From positions 438,606-502,605 of the forward strand of contig MNCI01021396.1 of NCBI GenBank assembly GCA_015680685.1: a stretch of DNA of 64,000 bases, in the 5' to 3' direction. Below, in pieces: positions 1 through 11,935 of the stretch. Below the pieces are notes generated by a model that ran no database searches, was not told the origin of the DNA, and worked only from the letters and a program-made list of their open reading frames with translations. The position numbers and the translations under genes were made by a program. This DNA is from Gnetum montanum (Eukaryota > Streptophyta > Gnetopsida > Gnetales > Gnetaceae). Within the stretch, counting starts at the first letter, position 1. Each line of letters begins with the position of its first letter.

Positions 1-2550
1 AAGTAGAGGAAGTGTTCTTGCATTTGGGTCCTTGGATGATCTCAAATGCAAATATTTCAAGTTTCTAGGTTCCTAGGGCTATAAGCCTTAATTTCTCAAG
101 TTCATGGTTGATTTTGATCATGTTTGAAGGATGTTTGGGGTTATGAAAGGTTATACCCCTCCTTAATCCATGCTAAGGAGGTTTCTTTAGCATCGAAGAA
201 GGGACTAGATGGGATTTGAGGGCCAAAATGAGATGAAGAAAATGTAATCTTTAGGCTATGAGGTCTTAGGTTTCCCTGATGTAGATTCTTGGTCTCCTAA
301 AGTGTTGATTTGTTGTCTAAGAAAAAAAGGTAGATCTTTCAAATTGTCTAGCATGGAGGAGGGGGTGCCCAACATGGAAGAGTCAAAGGTTTAGGTCTAG
401 GCTAATTTTGATGAAAATTGACCTTGCATGTCACTTTTCAAGGTTTCCGGTGTTGAATACTATGATTTAGAGCCAAAATTTAGAAGTTTGGAGGGTCTAA
501 AAGTGGTTTTTACAGCTCCCCCTTATCTTCACACTAGCTCCACATTGGTTAGTGTCAAGGAAGGGATGACTAGAATGAAAGATCTTGGGATATTTATTTC
601 TAGCTATTTTAGGCTTGTTTCACCAAGTTTGGTAACTCCTGGAGGCATTGACAGGGCTCTAGAGTGAAAATTTGGTAGTTTTGAAAGCTTTTGAGGGGTT
701 TTAGAGGTTATCCCCTTGGTTTTACTCTACCTCACATTGGCCAGCATGGAAATAGCTAGGAGGATCTCCAAGGATAAACGTTTATCTATGTTTGGTCAAT
801 TTCTTAAGGTTTAAAGGATCTAGAGTGTGTCGACAAGGTTCTAAGATGCATGTAAGGTCATATGATATCTCTCTATAGTGTTTTTGAGTTCTTAATGATT
901 CTCCCTTCTAATCTCCATGTTGGCTAGTGTGGAAAAGGGGATCCTAACCATGAAAGAATCAAAAACCTCAAATCTGAACCAATTTTAGCCTTAATTAACC
1001 ATGTGCATGGCTTCTTAGGATTTTTGGGGTCATCCCTCTAGTTTCACATTAGCTCCATATTGACCAATGTGAAACTAGTTAGGAAGATAAGAGGGAGTCA
1101 TTTTTTGACTATTATAGGTTACTTCAAACTATACATGTGTAGTTCCAAGGTTGCTGGTGTCAATAGTTAAGGCTTGAGGTTAAGATTTGTCAATTTTAAG
1201 GGGTTTTCAATGGTTTCTTTGGCTTACCTCCTTACCTAAACATTGTCTCCATGCTATCCAATGTGGAAATAGCTAAGAGGATTCCAAATGCTTGATTTTT
1301 AGCTAATTTTTGGTCATGCGTGTATGTTTCCAAGGTTGCAGGAGTTAATAGTATAAGCCTAAGGTAGTTTCTAAGTATTTTAGATTATTTTAAGAGCTTT
1401 CCATCCTGTTCTACACTAGCTCGATGTTAGCCATTGTAGAAGTAGCTAGGAAGACCTTGAAAATCATAAAAGAGGATTATTTTTAATAAGTATTAGCTAT
1501 TGGAGTCCTTGGATAGGTTGAGATGTCGATTGGAGTAAATTTTGAGGTAAAACTTGGGGCTTTTAACCATCCTCCTCCATCCATGTTGGCTCCATGGTGA
1601 CCAATGTGGAAGAGGATATCCCTAAAATGGAAGATCAAGGGTTAGGATATAGATTAATTTTATTAGGTTCCAACAGGGTTTCAAAGTTGTTGAGCACTAT
1701 ATATGTTGAGAGACATGATTTGACATTAAAATCCCTTGGTTGTGAGGCTCCTTGATGTTCATACAACTATCATCCCTTCATTCGGTTTAGGGTGGTCCTA
1801 GCATGGAAGGGATGGGGATGACGGTATTTTGACATTTTTGACTAATGCTAACGCATTTAAAGGTTTTGGTAGGCTCTAGCAAGGTCTAAGGGTTACTGGG
1901 TTATTTTAGATAATAGAGATGAGTTTTATGGCATTCCCCAGAGCATCCACATTGGCTTCACATTGGCCAATGTAGAAGAAGGGGTGCTTAGCATGGAGAA
2001 GGTCTGGGATACCAAAATCAACTGGGATACCAAAATCAACTTATGTTTTGAAGGTTATAGACTACTAGAGATCATGAAGGGGCACTAGGGCTATTAATGC
2101 TAAAACTATGTTATTTGAAGCTGGGAAAATGGTTTTATGTTATACCCCCCAAGCCTCCATGTTTGCTCCATACTATGTAGCTAGGATGCTTAGTGTGGAT
2201 GAGTCCTACCTTAGCATGGAACCACCAAATGCCAAGGTTTTGACCAGTTTCAATTAGGTTTGGTGAGGTTCTGGGGCTACGTGGGATGGTTGGAGGGGTT
2301 CTAGGTCATGTGAGACCACTCTAGGGGTTAAATATGGATGTTATGGGCATTAAGGGACAAGAATGGAAGTTACCCCACTTTCTTTCATGCTATGAAGTGT
2401 TTCCCCCTTTTAGGGCCAGAGGTGGATGAGGTAAGTTACAAGTGCCAAAAATAGTAAGAAAGTTGGATTTCAATGGTTCTAAGAGGTGGGAGGCATGTAT
2501 CAATGTTGGGCATGGCATCCCCAACATGGATGTGTGAGGGTTAAGGTNCA
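1..2550. repeat. Diverged tandem array, period near 190 bp (element B)
   Basis: A variant of 'ccacattggctagtgtgg' recurs near 545, 735, 925, 1045, 1250, 1435, 1600, 1810, 1965, 2165 and 2510, so units are mostly 160-210 bp. Between these cores the units share phrases such as 'caaggttgctggtgt' and 'ggatcctaacc'. No reading frame of note is present; the 79-codon frame at 428-667 is repeat translation. By position it belongs to element B, upstream of that element's antisense gene. It resembles in period and core the array at 56280-60440 of the related element D, but I cannot show by eye that the two are the same array. One undetermined base lies at 2548. Confidence 0.6.
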
Positions 2551-4292
2551 AAATCATCACAAATCATCATTCCAACACCCAACCCACTAGAGAAGAACCT
2601 TAGCAAAAGTTTCTACAGTAATAATCATCTATCTTTAATGCTAAAGCTTCAGATCTTCTCCTGGCCATTGTAGAAGCCTTAATCTTCTTCAGTTCTCAAG
2701 CATCGTCAACATTGTGCAACCATGATGAAGAAAAGTAGCATCAAAAATCCAAATATTTAGGAATTAGGTGATGAAACCATGAAGATATATACCTTCATTA
2801 ATGTTATTTCCATTCAAGGATATTCCTCATTTATTCCAAGGTATGTCATTCATTGCTGTTTTCCATAATTTTCTAGCCATTTTTGTGTTTTTTTATATAG
2901 GAAAAGGCCAGTTTTGTTAGATCTACTTGAAAGGGCTCATTGAAATTGAATTTCAATGAAATATTACATCATATTTTGGTTTATTTCATATAGATCAAGG
3001 GTTATTTTTCTATTTTTGCATTAGTAGATTTGATTTTTGGATACAAGCTTATTGTTTTGGTGTTCTAAAATTTTGATTATGGGGCCATTTTTCTTAGATC
3101 TAGGACAAAATAATTGTCAAAATTAAATTTTTTAAAAATACTACCCCCTTATTATGATGCATTTTTATGGTGGATAGAAGTTTATTTGACATTTTTTGCT
3201 ATAATTGATCATTAGGTTAAGTTAGGTTTTACAAGCTATGTTTTTTTTTTTTGGTGCTTTTTTGGTTAAAAAGAAAGCAATGTTGTGTATTTTTCACTAA
3301 GAAAAAAAATACATGTTGGTACACTATATTGTTATTGGTTTTTAAGGTTACCTTAAATCTTTGCAATGGCTTTTGTTTTTTCTGATTTGGATGTCAAGTG
3401 ATTAAGTTATGGTCGTTTCAATTCGGTTGTGTAATCAGGGTTTGTGGCATTTTTTAGACTTTCATCCAAATTAATGAAGTTTTTCTAAATAAATAGTAGG
3501 GTTTTGAATTTTTTTTAAGAATGGATGCTTAGGCTTGATTCAATATTTAAAAAATTTGTGTAATCACTCCATTTGAAGCTCAAATGAATTTTTGATGAAT
3601 TATTTTCCAACCTTGCACAGAAGGGAGTTTATGCTTATTGATACAGTTTGGCTATTTTTAGATATGTTTTTTTTTTAAAAAAAAAATGGTTATGTGTTTT
3701 TGGTTTTAATGACCATGGTTGAAAATTTTATGATTTTAGGATTTCTTTTGTGTGGAATAACTAATATTGGAGGCAAGATGAAGTTTTAATAACTTTTTTT
3801 TAATCATTGTTATGTCAATAAAGCTAGATTTTGGTTGTAGCACTTTATCCCTATGGAGATGGATGTGGTTGGCATACCTAGAGATTTCTCTTATTAACTT
3901 CCATGTCCTTGGGGATGTCTAAAAATGTAAACTATTTTCTTAATTTAGTTTTATGAGAAAAAATAGCTATTTACTATTTTTAGTAAGTTTTTTTTACTAT
4001 GGCTATTTTTTCTATGTTTTAAAGCTTCTTCTAAGTTAATGCATGGTTTGGACTAAGGCATGATTCTGGCTATGATGTTTTGGCTAAAATATTTTTGCTA
4101 CAAAGTAAAAGGCTATGAAATGTTGAAATAATATTTTGTAGATTTTGTTTGAGTAAATTTGAATAAACATCTTAGAGCTTTTTACAAGGGCTAATTTCAC
4201 CCCCAACTAGGATATTTCTTCATATAAAACTTGTTAAGAAATTCTAAGTGTTTAAATGTAGTTCTAATGGCATTCATGTTTTCCCCTTGTAG
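2431..4292 (+). other. Putative intron 1 of the antisense gene of element B
   Basis: This stretch is AT-rich, with poly-T runs and no coding content. It begins near a perfect donor-like AG|GTAAGT at 2431 and ends in a pyrimidine tract with CTTGTAG just before the first recognisable exon at 4293. From about 2570 onwards it matches, at low but clear similarity and in inverted orientation, the segment 62254-64000 of element D. For example, the end 'ggctaatttcaccc' near 4190 has its counterpart near 62350. The donor assignment is a guess; the acceptor is supported by its alignment with copies A and D. Confidence 0.45.
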
Positions 4293-5389
4293 GGTTCTAC
4301 TGGAGATGGTTCTCATTATGATGGAGTTGGTTAGCATTCTATGTTGTATTGGCCAACCCATGACCCACACCCCTCTTCTTGAGATGGATCTAGAGAAGGG
4401 GTCACTATGGTTTTGTCTAGGAACAAGGAATTTCCTTGCCTATCTTCTATAGAAATTTAGTGTGCTGATGTGGTCACACTTATTTGCAAATGTGGATGTG
4501 GTCATAGTGGAGACCCTGCTACTTGGATCTATGCATTTTGTTGCTCGATTCATAATCAATGATTTAGAGGCTCAAGTAGTAGGAGAGCTAATGGATACTA
4601 TTAGTGCATGATCCCTTTTAGACATCTGGATAATGCTAGAGTATTCATGGTACAACATGAACAATACTCTAATCATGGTGCAAAGAGCCCACTCATTATT
4701 CTAGAATCCTCTAGGAACTATGTATTGATTATAGGGGCAAGCATGACCACTATAGGTTTTAGTGGTTTGGATTTATTTAATGTTTCATCTTCCCTAACCT
4801 GCCAATTTTACACAAATCTTGTGGGTATAGAGTTAATGAATAAGGTTTGATCAAGAATTATCAAACCTTGATGGTAGCCCACACTGCATTAATTGAATTT
4901 ACCAAAGGCTTGAAGATTAGACATGTTAATTTTGAGTAGCTAAGATGGGACTTTGATGAATACCCTAGTAGATTTGATCCCATTTTCAAGAAGTGTGTGC
5001 CTACCAAAACAACACATAGTTGGCGGGCAGCTTCCAAGGCCATTAGAGATATGGGTTTCATTGTTAGGAGCCCCACATGAGCTTCACCTAGAAAAAAGAA
5101 GAAAGATGAGAAAGGGAATGATTTTCTACGTTATAACTAAATTTTTATGGCTATTTTGGTCTTAAGTATTCTATGGTCTAAACAGAGCTCTACTAATGCT
5201 AAGCACTTGTCCTTTGATTATAGGGCCTTCCGCTTCCATGGATGTCACCATACCCCTTCTTGTTTTGCAAAACATTTGATCCTAATGTTCAATGAGGTGG
5301 GGCAAGCATCGAAGTGGTTGAAGGGCCAAGTACTTGAGAGCATTCAGGTAAACATCGTGTGTGTAGGTTTGCTTGAGGTATTTATGATG
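4293..5389 (+). pseudogene. Antisense gene aORF, copy B, exons 2 to 4 (5' part)
   Basis: This is the front part of a spliced gene lying antisense to element B. Exon 2 (4293 to about 4720) encodes the HAD/FCP1-like domain: 'MELVSILCC' at motif I, then 'LMWSHLFANV', then 'NTLIMVQRAHSLF' followed by a stop and 'NPL'. The catalytic aspartates of the family are absent. Exon 3 (about 4849-5130) carries 'FDEYPSRFDPIFKKC', matched by 'FNEYASRFNLVYKKC' in copy D. Exon 4 starts near 5150 and includes 'QASKWLKGQ', matched by 'NKA-KWLHTH' in copy A. It is cut at 5389 by the insertion of element A and resumes at 23368. Stops and probable shifts make it a pseudogene. Assignment to one gene rests on matches with three other copies in this window. 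Confidence 0.7.
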
Positions 5390-5394
5390 CCTAG
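5390..5394. repeat. Target site duplication of element A, left copy (CCTAG)
   Basis: CCTAG directly precedes the TG that starts the left LTR and recurs at 23363-23367 directly after the CA that ends the right LTR. The perfect 5-bp match fixes both ends of element A. Confidence 0.9.
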
Positions 5395-6872
5395 TGTATT
5401 GTCCGAAATTGTCGATCTCCGGCTAGAAGGAAACAGAAACCGAGGGATCTTCGGACACGCACAAAAGACCCTACCTTCACTTGAGGGCAAGTTGGAATTG
5501 ATGAAAGCAGAGTACCTTGAGTGGTCCGCACGTAGATCAGGCAAGGATTTCCCCAAACGTACACCTAAGTGCTATACGCTGGGTTATATGTGAACGACGT
5601 AACAGATGTAGAATGAAGCATAAACAATTTAACTGATGTAAATAGAGTGTAAACGTGCGAGGGCGTAAACAGTAAGCATTCAACAATTAATGAAAAACTG
5701 TAACAAATTTTAGGAAAAAAATGTAACAATTTTATTGCAAAGTGAGAGTTACAATGCACCGGTCTAACACAGATGTGACTTTGACACAACGCAGATGAAT
5801 AGCCTCGGTGGATGCAGGGATGAGTGCTAGTTCAATCTATATGCACAGCGTAGAGGTTGTATGCTCAGGGTATAGGGTTGAGGTCCAGTGTATAGGGATC
5901 TCGCTCTAGTTCTTCGCGTCTCTATTTTTCTCTCTGGTTTGCTCAAAATTTCCAACCCTCAAACTAGTGAAAAATTAGGATTTTTATACAGGTTTAGACG
6001 TTAGACTCGGGTTGGGTGACATGTGGCGTGTTGACTTGGTGCAAAAGGATAAAATTTACAAGTGTTTAGCATGCTGTACGCCAGCGTATATGGCTATACG
6101 CTAGCGTATATTGTTGTACGCCAACGTATATAGGTTGGACGTATGACCTCGGAGTATATGCTAGACGTATAGATTTGATTAAAGCAAAAGAAGTCTTTTG
6201 ACCTTCAGATTTGAATTCAGATGCCATGAAGATGTTTCCTGTAGGTGTTCAGCTTGATTGACCTTGATTTAACACTTTGTACCTGTTGGGCGTATATGCT
6301 GTAACTGTTGGGCGTATACGCTATGGATGTCTGTTGGGCGTATACGTTGTGGATGCTGGGCATATACGCTGGACGTGCAGGATGTACATGCTCAGTGTAT
6401 AGACTTCAGGATGCATGATGTCAACGTCTGATGAATGCTCTGTTTGTGTAAGTTGATGCCTTGTAACAAATCTTACTCTGAAATGCTATTTACATGCCGT
6501 CTTCGGGGGTTGCATGCTTGGCATACACCGTAGTCGTACATGCTAGGCATACATGTAAGGCGTATACACTGGGTGTCTACGCTGGGCGTATACGCTGTAG
6601 CTGCAATCTTGGGCGTATACGCTATGAATGTTGGGTGTATACGCTGAGCGTATATTTAGTGAAAACTAAGTAGTTTGAGCTCCAAAGTTGCAATGTTTGA
6701 TAGCAGATATTCGTGTGGTCGTCGACAGGTCCCAAGGAACTGCTCCTCGTTGAGTTCGACTCTGCTTGAAGCTGTCTGTGGGGCCTTCAAGCTTTAGTCA
6801 TGCTGGGGAGCATCGTGACTTAGCTTGATTCTTGTTGGAAAAGTACTAAGCTCGAAACTTTTTGGTGTTTCA
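5395..6872 (-). repeat. 3' LTR of element A
   Basis: This 1478-bp repeat begins TGTATTGTCCGAAA and ends GGTGTTTCA on the plus strand and pairs with 21860-23362. On the minus strand a polyadenylation-type AATAAA lies at 5731-5736, in the part expected for a transcript end. The half next to the internal region (6060-6660) is packed with variants of the palindrome GCGTATACGC, for example at 6312-6321. The short frames at 5147-5789 overlap the LTR boundary and are not genes. Confidence 0.92.
6060..6660. repeat. Palindromic-word array in the 3' LTR of element A
   Basis: More than a dozen copies and near-copies of GCGTATACGC occur, usually preceded by 'tggg' and followed by 't', spaced 15-60 bp apart. 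The same word fills 22540-23150 of the other LTR and, in looser form ('agcgtatacgc', 'agcgtagac'), intron 1 of the antisense gene (12600-13200) and the leader (21190-21830). Confidence 0.75.
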
Positions 6873-6886
6873 TTGGCCCCTCTTTG
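6873..6886 (-). other. Polypurine tract of element A
   Basis: On the minus strand AACAAAGAGGGGCCAA abuts the TG of the 3' LTR. Purine-rich AAAGAGGGG directly before the 3' LTR is where plus-strand DNA synthesis is primed in LTR retrotransposons. The same sequence precedes the LTRs of elements C and E. Confidence 0.8.
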
Positions 6887-7918
6887 TTGACGCTTGGAGG
6901 AATCGACTCGAGAAGCATCGACAAAGAAGTGCAAAACACCACAAGCAACTTGGTAGAAATGTTGTCTGTTGGCACCTGGCTAGACGTCATCGCACCATGT
7001 TCAATAGTACCTAGGATTTGAGAAGTGGAATTTGTAGTTGGATAGGGAAATGGAGATTGTGGGGATTGGGAACTGACCAAGGGATTGTGCATGATAAAGG
7101 GGATGCTCTGGTGTGTGTACGGGTCATGCTGATCCTTGTCAATAGCCATTGTTTAGCAGACTCGGAATCAAGACATGCGATGTGCATCCTTTGGTGGAAC
7201 AAGACTCTTGGTTAGTGTCCGAGAGGACTTGTTGGCAAAACCAAAGCCACGTGATGATGCACTGCATTCTTTCGAGGAACAGGACCCTTGTTTAGTGTTT
7301 TAGGGGGAGCTTGTTGGTGGAAAGCCAAAGCCATGCAACGGGATGCCACTTGATTATTTTAAACATGAACATTTTCTTTCGAGGCAACCGCCGTCCCGTC
7401 TTGTGTTTTATGTGGGAAGGGATGACATTTTTTTTGTGTTCTTATGCTCCTGCTCAAATGCCATATTATGAGTTACAACCGCTTAAGAGTGGTGCAATAT
7501 GTAATAGTATGTTCGATGTTTTGGGCTGTACTAGGTGTGTTCGGGATGTAACCAAGTATAACGTGTTGAAGGATAGGCGGGATATGAAACGGGGGGTGTA
7601 CTAATGAATGGCTTGATTAGTCTTGTCATGTGCACTATGAACAACATCTCACCTTGCTGCTTATGAGGAAGTGCATTCTTGTGCGAACACCTCTAAGTGT
7701 TATCCTACAAACGCAACTCCAAGAGGACAAGAAAACCATGAGTGAGTAAGCAAGCTTAGAATTAAACTGTTACTGATGAAACAAGGGCACTGGATGAGAT
7801 GTCAGGCATCGTATATGAATAGCAGCAATGGCGTTAGGATCGGCCGATTGACGAGTGATGCAAAGATTCTGATGAAGTTTGAATGCAGCCACTGATTGAG
7901 GAACCAAAGATGAAATTG
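6887..7918 (-). other. 3' non-coding region of element A
   Basis: Non-coding DNA between integrase and the polypurine tract. It contains an imperfect direct duplication of about 100 bp (7170-7250 and 7260-7340, sharing 'ggaacaagactcttggttag'-like text). Element C has a homologous region at 28067-29097. The frames read here do not resemble any protein and differ between the elements. Confidence 0.6.
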
Positions 7919-8290
7919 CTAGTTTATAGTCTTAGTAGACTATGATGGGTTAGTTTTATGTCATGACCCATTGGACATTGCCCGTTTAGCATCGTGGTGG
8001 ATGGTACGTTGCCAGTTTCTAGTCTTGGCAGACCGTGAAGAGGCAAACCAGTTTATAGTCTTAGTGGACCCCGGTGAATGTAACTGTGGCAGTTTACTAT
8101 TGTACCAGACAGATGCTAGTTTAATGTCCTTGCGGACACTCTGTGGTATCATTTTTAAGTCATGATGCTAGGACTAGTTCTGGTATTAGTTTTAAGTCAT
8201 GATTCTAGGACTGTTCTATGGTATTAGTTTACCATCATGATTCCAGGACAATGGTATCAGTTTATAGTCGTGATGCTAGGACTCGCACGT
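7919..8290 (+). repeat. Hairpin minisatellite after pol of element A
   Basis: At least seven units of the form 'CTAGTTTA-A/T-stem-six bases-stem' occur. The clearest is ATAGTC-TTAGTA-GACTAT at 7926-7943 (six paired bases). Another is TGTC-CTTGCG-GACA at 8125-8138. Units are 30-55 bp apart and all point towards the plus strand, antisense to the element. Confidence 0.75.
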
Positions 8291-8963
8291 ACCTGAGCCT
8301 ATACTCAAATGTGGAATGCTTTTAAGAGAGAATTGATTGATCAGATTGGCAAGCTCATGCCCTTCCATGTCAACTAACTTGAATGCTCTGTTGTTCCTAG
8401 TTGGCTGAGAATTTGTCCGGGTGTTCCTGAACGACCTTGAGTACAAGGTCACCTTCTTTGATGGGGCTCTTACAAATATTGTGCCGATGGTGCTGTTGTT
8501 GTTGTTTTTGGTACCATTCAATCTGATCGAGTGCCCGTATGTGTCCCTCCTCCACCGAGTCTAGGTCAATGATGCATAGATCATTGTTTTGCTCTTCGTC
8601 CAGGAGTCTAGAGAGTGTGATCCTTAAATATGGTACCTGTAATTCCAAAGGTAAAACAACTTCTAAACCATAAACAAGACTATATGGTGTTTTACCTGTT
8701 AAAGTCCGATGTGTAGTACGATAGGCCCACAATGCGTATACTAGCTGTTCGTGCCATCTTCTCTTGCTGTGGGTAAGCATCCTTTTATGTATAGTAATGA
8801 TGGTTTTGTTGGTGGCCTTTGCTTGCCCATTGCTCTGAGGATAGTAAGGGGATGAAAATGAGTTTTTGATCCCCAGACTTTCAAAGAAAGTTTTGGTTTC
8901 GGCACTGCTGAATTGCAACCTGTTGTCAGTGATGATGGTCATGGGGATGCCAAAATGAGTCAC
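8276..8963 (-). pseudogene. Element A integrase, catalytic core end and C-terminal module
   Basis: This is the second half of integrase, the enzyme that inserts the cDNA. The frame 8963-8397 holds 'TIITDN' (second Asp of the DDE triad) and 'NGQAKATNKT', where the third acidic residue should be Glu in 'NGQAEATN' but is Lys. It then runs through the conserved 'RRWHEQLVYALWAYRTT'. A frame change near 8400-8460 moves the GPY/F-like tail ('NRAFKLVDMEGHEL') into the frame 8521-8276; in element E the same tail reads 'NGSFKLANMDDNEF'. The upstream piece (9009-10328) is in the same frame, separated by one stop near 9005. The Lys and the frame change make it non-functional. Confidence 0.88.
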
Positions 8964-9008
8964 AATGTTCTCAAGAATGAAGTTGCATATGTGTTTAGAT
9001 GTGGTCTT

Positions 9009-10328
9009 TCAAAGGGGAATAGCTTCTACCCACTTCATGAAGTATTCTGTTGCGGTTATGATGAAACTATGCCTTGCAGAAGATGAGGGTGTGATTGGTC
9101 CGATAAGGTCCAACCCCCACTTTTGAAAGGGCCATGTGATTTGTGCTATATGCAACTCATTTGGTGAGACATGGATTAGATTACTATGTATTTGATAGGT
9201 ACTACATGTTTTAGCCTTAGAGAGGCAATCATACTCCATGTGTGGCCAATAATAGCCTAAGTGCCTTATTTTCGTTGCCATCGCTTTTGGTGCTATATGT
9301 CCTCTACACAGTCCGTCGTGTACTTGCTCAACAATGGTTTGGGCATCAGTGCTACTGATGCATGTTAGCAATATGCCTTCATAGGATCTACAACACAATG
9401 TGTCTCCTACTAGTGCATATTTCTTAGAACACTTTTGCACTGCGTCTTTTTGTGCATTTGTTAAGTGTTGCGGTGTTTCACCACGTAGAAGGTACTCTTT
9501 TATGTCGTCATACCATTCTATCGCATGTGTTGTACTAACGGATGCAATTGGGGATGTATCGAGCGTATCGGTTATGGGTTTCGTGCAGCTGATTATGGAG
9601 CTTGACAATGTGTGGAACATGTCAAGCGATATTTTTAACACTAATGTGGCCAGTGCATCTGCGATGGTATTGTCATTTGTGGAGACATGTTGCATGTCTA
9701 TGTTTTCGAATTGCCTTGTTAAGTGTTTGGCTAAGTCACAGTATGGTTGTAAATGTTGCGCTTTGCATGTATAAATATCTGTGACTTGGTTTAAAACTAG
9801 TTGTGAGTCTCCTCTGACCACAAGCCGTGTGATGTTTGAAGCTAGTGCTGCTGTAAGACCTCTAAGAAGACCTTCGTACTCTGCTACGTTATTGGTGCAG
9901 TGAAAGTCAAAACAATAAGCAAAGGGTCTGATCTCCCCAGAGGGATAGGTGATAATGGTGGCAACACTTCCTCCTTGAGAGGTGGATGCTCCATCAAAGT
10001 TCAAAATGGCTTCATAGTCATTGGGTACTATGTCTATTGCACTTACATTTTCGTCGGGGAATTCTAGCTTTATCATTGCTTGATCGTGCGTTGGTGACGT
10101 GGTCATTTGATTCACTATGGCTTGTCCCTTAATTGATGATTGCACTATGTAGTGTAGGTCAAACTCAGCTATCATGGCTTTCCAACGGGCTATTCTACTT
10201 GACTCATAAATGTTTCTTGTGATGGCTCTGAGCACATTATCCTTGTAGATTACGTTGACTTTGTTATGGAAGAGGTAATGTCGCCATTTCTTTAAGGAAA
10301 AGGTAAGAGCTAAACATGACCTCTCCAC
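9009..10328 (-). pseudogene. Element A RNase H, second (archaeal-type) RNase H and integrase N-terminal half
   Basis: A 439-codon open stretch of the pol polyprotein. Residues 1-75 are the end of the Ty3-type RNase H ('ALTFSLKKWRHYLF', 'IYKDNVL'). Residues 108-230 are a second RNase H of the archaeal type, with all four acidic positions visible: D112 (NFDGAST), E150 (NNVAEYEGL), D174 (VRGDSQLVLNQV) and D224 (TIADALA). Two RNase H domains mark the Tat lineage. Residues 337-378 form the integrase zinc finger, with H337, H344 and C375 kept but Tyr at the last Cys (378). The core starts with D407 in 'WGLDLIGPI'. The stretch is out of frame with RT, so at least one indel lies between 10329 and 10692. 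Confidence 0.92.
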
Positions 10329-11715
10329 CTTATTATACTTCTTTTCATGGGCTACTAATGCATGGCTTAAATAGTAGACAAGGACTTCGGTTCCATCATC
10401 TTGTTTCTAGCAAAGCATGGACGCAATTGATGAATCTGAAGTGGCAAGGTAGATGTAAAATGATGGGTAGTTGGGAAACTGCTATTTTAATATTATCAAA
10501 TGCTTCCTGGCACTGTGGCATCCATTCAAAATGGGTGTTCTTTCATAACAAGTGGTTCATAGGTTTCAGCTTATCTATTAGCTTTTCTACGAACCGTCTA
10601 ATGAACTGTAATCTACCTTGTAGACCTTAGAGTTCGGTAAGGTTGCTAGGTGGTTTTAAGTTTTTTATGGCCTTAACTTTATCGGGTTCTACTCATATCC
10701 CTACTTCCGAGGCTATGAATCCAAGCATTTTACTTGTCTTGACTCTGAAGATGCATTTCTTTGGGTTAAGTCTCAACTCGTATTTTAAACAACGTTTTAG
10801 TACTAGGTCAAGATCTTGTACATGTTGTTCTGATGTCTTTGATTTAACCACAATATCATCAACATAGTCATTAAGTGAGTGCAGCATGTAATTGGTAAAA
10901 ATGAATGGCATGGCCCTTTGATATGTGGCCCTAGCATTTTTGAGACCGAAGGGCATCATTGTGTAACAAAAGGTTCCCCATGGTGTCATAAGGGTAGTCC
11001 GGAGTTGATGTTCAGGGTTGATGCGTATTTGGTTGTATCCTGAGAAGCCATCCATAAAAGACAATAGGGAGTGCCTAGTGGTTGAGTCAACAAGTTGATC
11101 AATGCTGGGTAGGGGAAAATCATCTTTTATGGTTGCAATGTTGAGATCCCGGAAGTCAATGCATAAGCGAATACTTCCATTCTTTTTTGGGACAATCACC
11201 ATGTTGGATACCCAATCGACGTAATCGACAGCCCGAATGAAACCAGCCTGATAAAGTTTGGTGATCTCATTGCGAATTGACAATGCTACCTGAGGTTTAA
11301 CCTTTCATGCCTTTTGTTTTATTGACCTCAATTTTGGATCAAGGATAATGTTGTGCTGGACGATTCTAGGATCTAGCCTGGGCATGTCGGTGTAAGACCA
11401 AGCAAATGCCTTCATGTTGTTTCGAAGCACATCTTCTATGTCTTTGGCCAGTGGAGGCTGTAATAGTGTGCTTAATTTTAATATTTTGGTTTCACCATCA
11501 GGCATAATGATGGGGGTTTTAGTCAACGGGTCTTCAATGATGTTTTCAGCTTCTATGTCAAGGGGTTTTGTCATACCTTTGTAATTATCTAGCATTTTTT
11601 GCATTGAAGCTATGAGTGTGTCTTTTATTGATGTATCTAAGCTGATGGAGTTTATGTCAATTTCTCTTATGATTTTTCCATATGGTCCATCGATGATTAA
11701 TGGTGCGGATAAACG
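10329..11715 (-). pseudogene. Element A reverse transcriptase
   Basis: Reverse transcriptase with fingers, palm and connection. The open frame begins after a TAG at 11716-11718 and runs to one stop near 11284, then continues to 10693. Visible motifs are 'LYQAGFIRAVDY', 'RLCIDFRDLN', 'SFMDGFSGYNQI' (first catalytic Asp), 'MPFGLKNARATYQR' and 'YVDDIVVKS' (catalytic Asp pair). The remaining 360 bases (10329-10692) still read as thumb and connection ('LQGRLQFIRRFVEKL') but with stops and a frame change. There is no good start codon at the head of the frame. The sequence TTAG at 11719-11716 could be a splice acceptor on the sense transcript, as in Ogre elements, where an intron lies between protease and RT. 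Confidence 0.9.
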
Positions 11716-11721
11716 CTAATG

Positions 11722-11935
11722 ATCCATCAAGACGCATGGCAGTTTAAGGCCTTACCGAGCTGCCATGGCAGTTTAAGGCCATATCGAGCCGAATGTGATC
11801 TGCTGGTGGCAGTTTAAGGCCTTACCGGGCTGAATGTGATCTACTGGTGGTAGTTTAAGGCCTTACCAGGCCAAAGGGGATTTGTATGTGGTAGTTTAAG
11901 GCCTTATCGGGCTAGATGTGGCCGTATAATTCGCA
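11722..11935 (+). repeat. Hairpin minisatellite between pol and the antisense gene (element A)
   Basis: Five units of 'GGCAGTTTAAGGCC-six bases-GGCY' occur, the stem being GGCC with GGCC or GGCT. They are spaced 35-50 bp apart. These are the GC-rich version of the hairpin repeats seen at 7919-8290 and 17295-17600. Confidence 0.75.

Noticed and set aside
428-667. 79-codon frame at the left end
   Set aside because: It lies in the diverged array and is not repeated as a frame in neighbouring units.
7919-8290. Regularly spaced short repeats resembling a CRISPR array
   Set aside because: Units diverge, spacing varies, the context is a plant retrotransposon and no cas genes exist.
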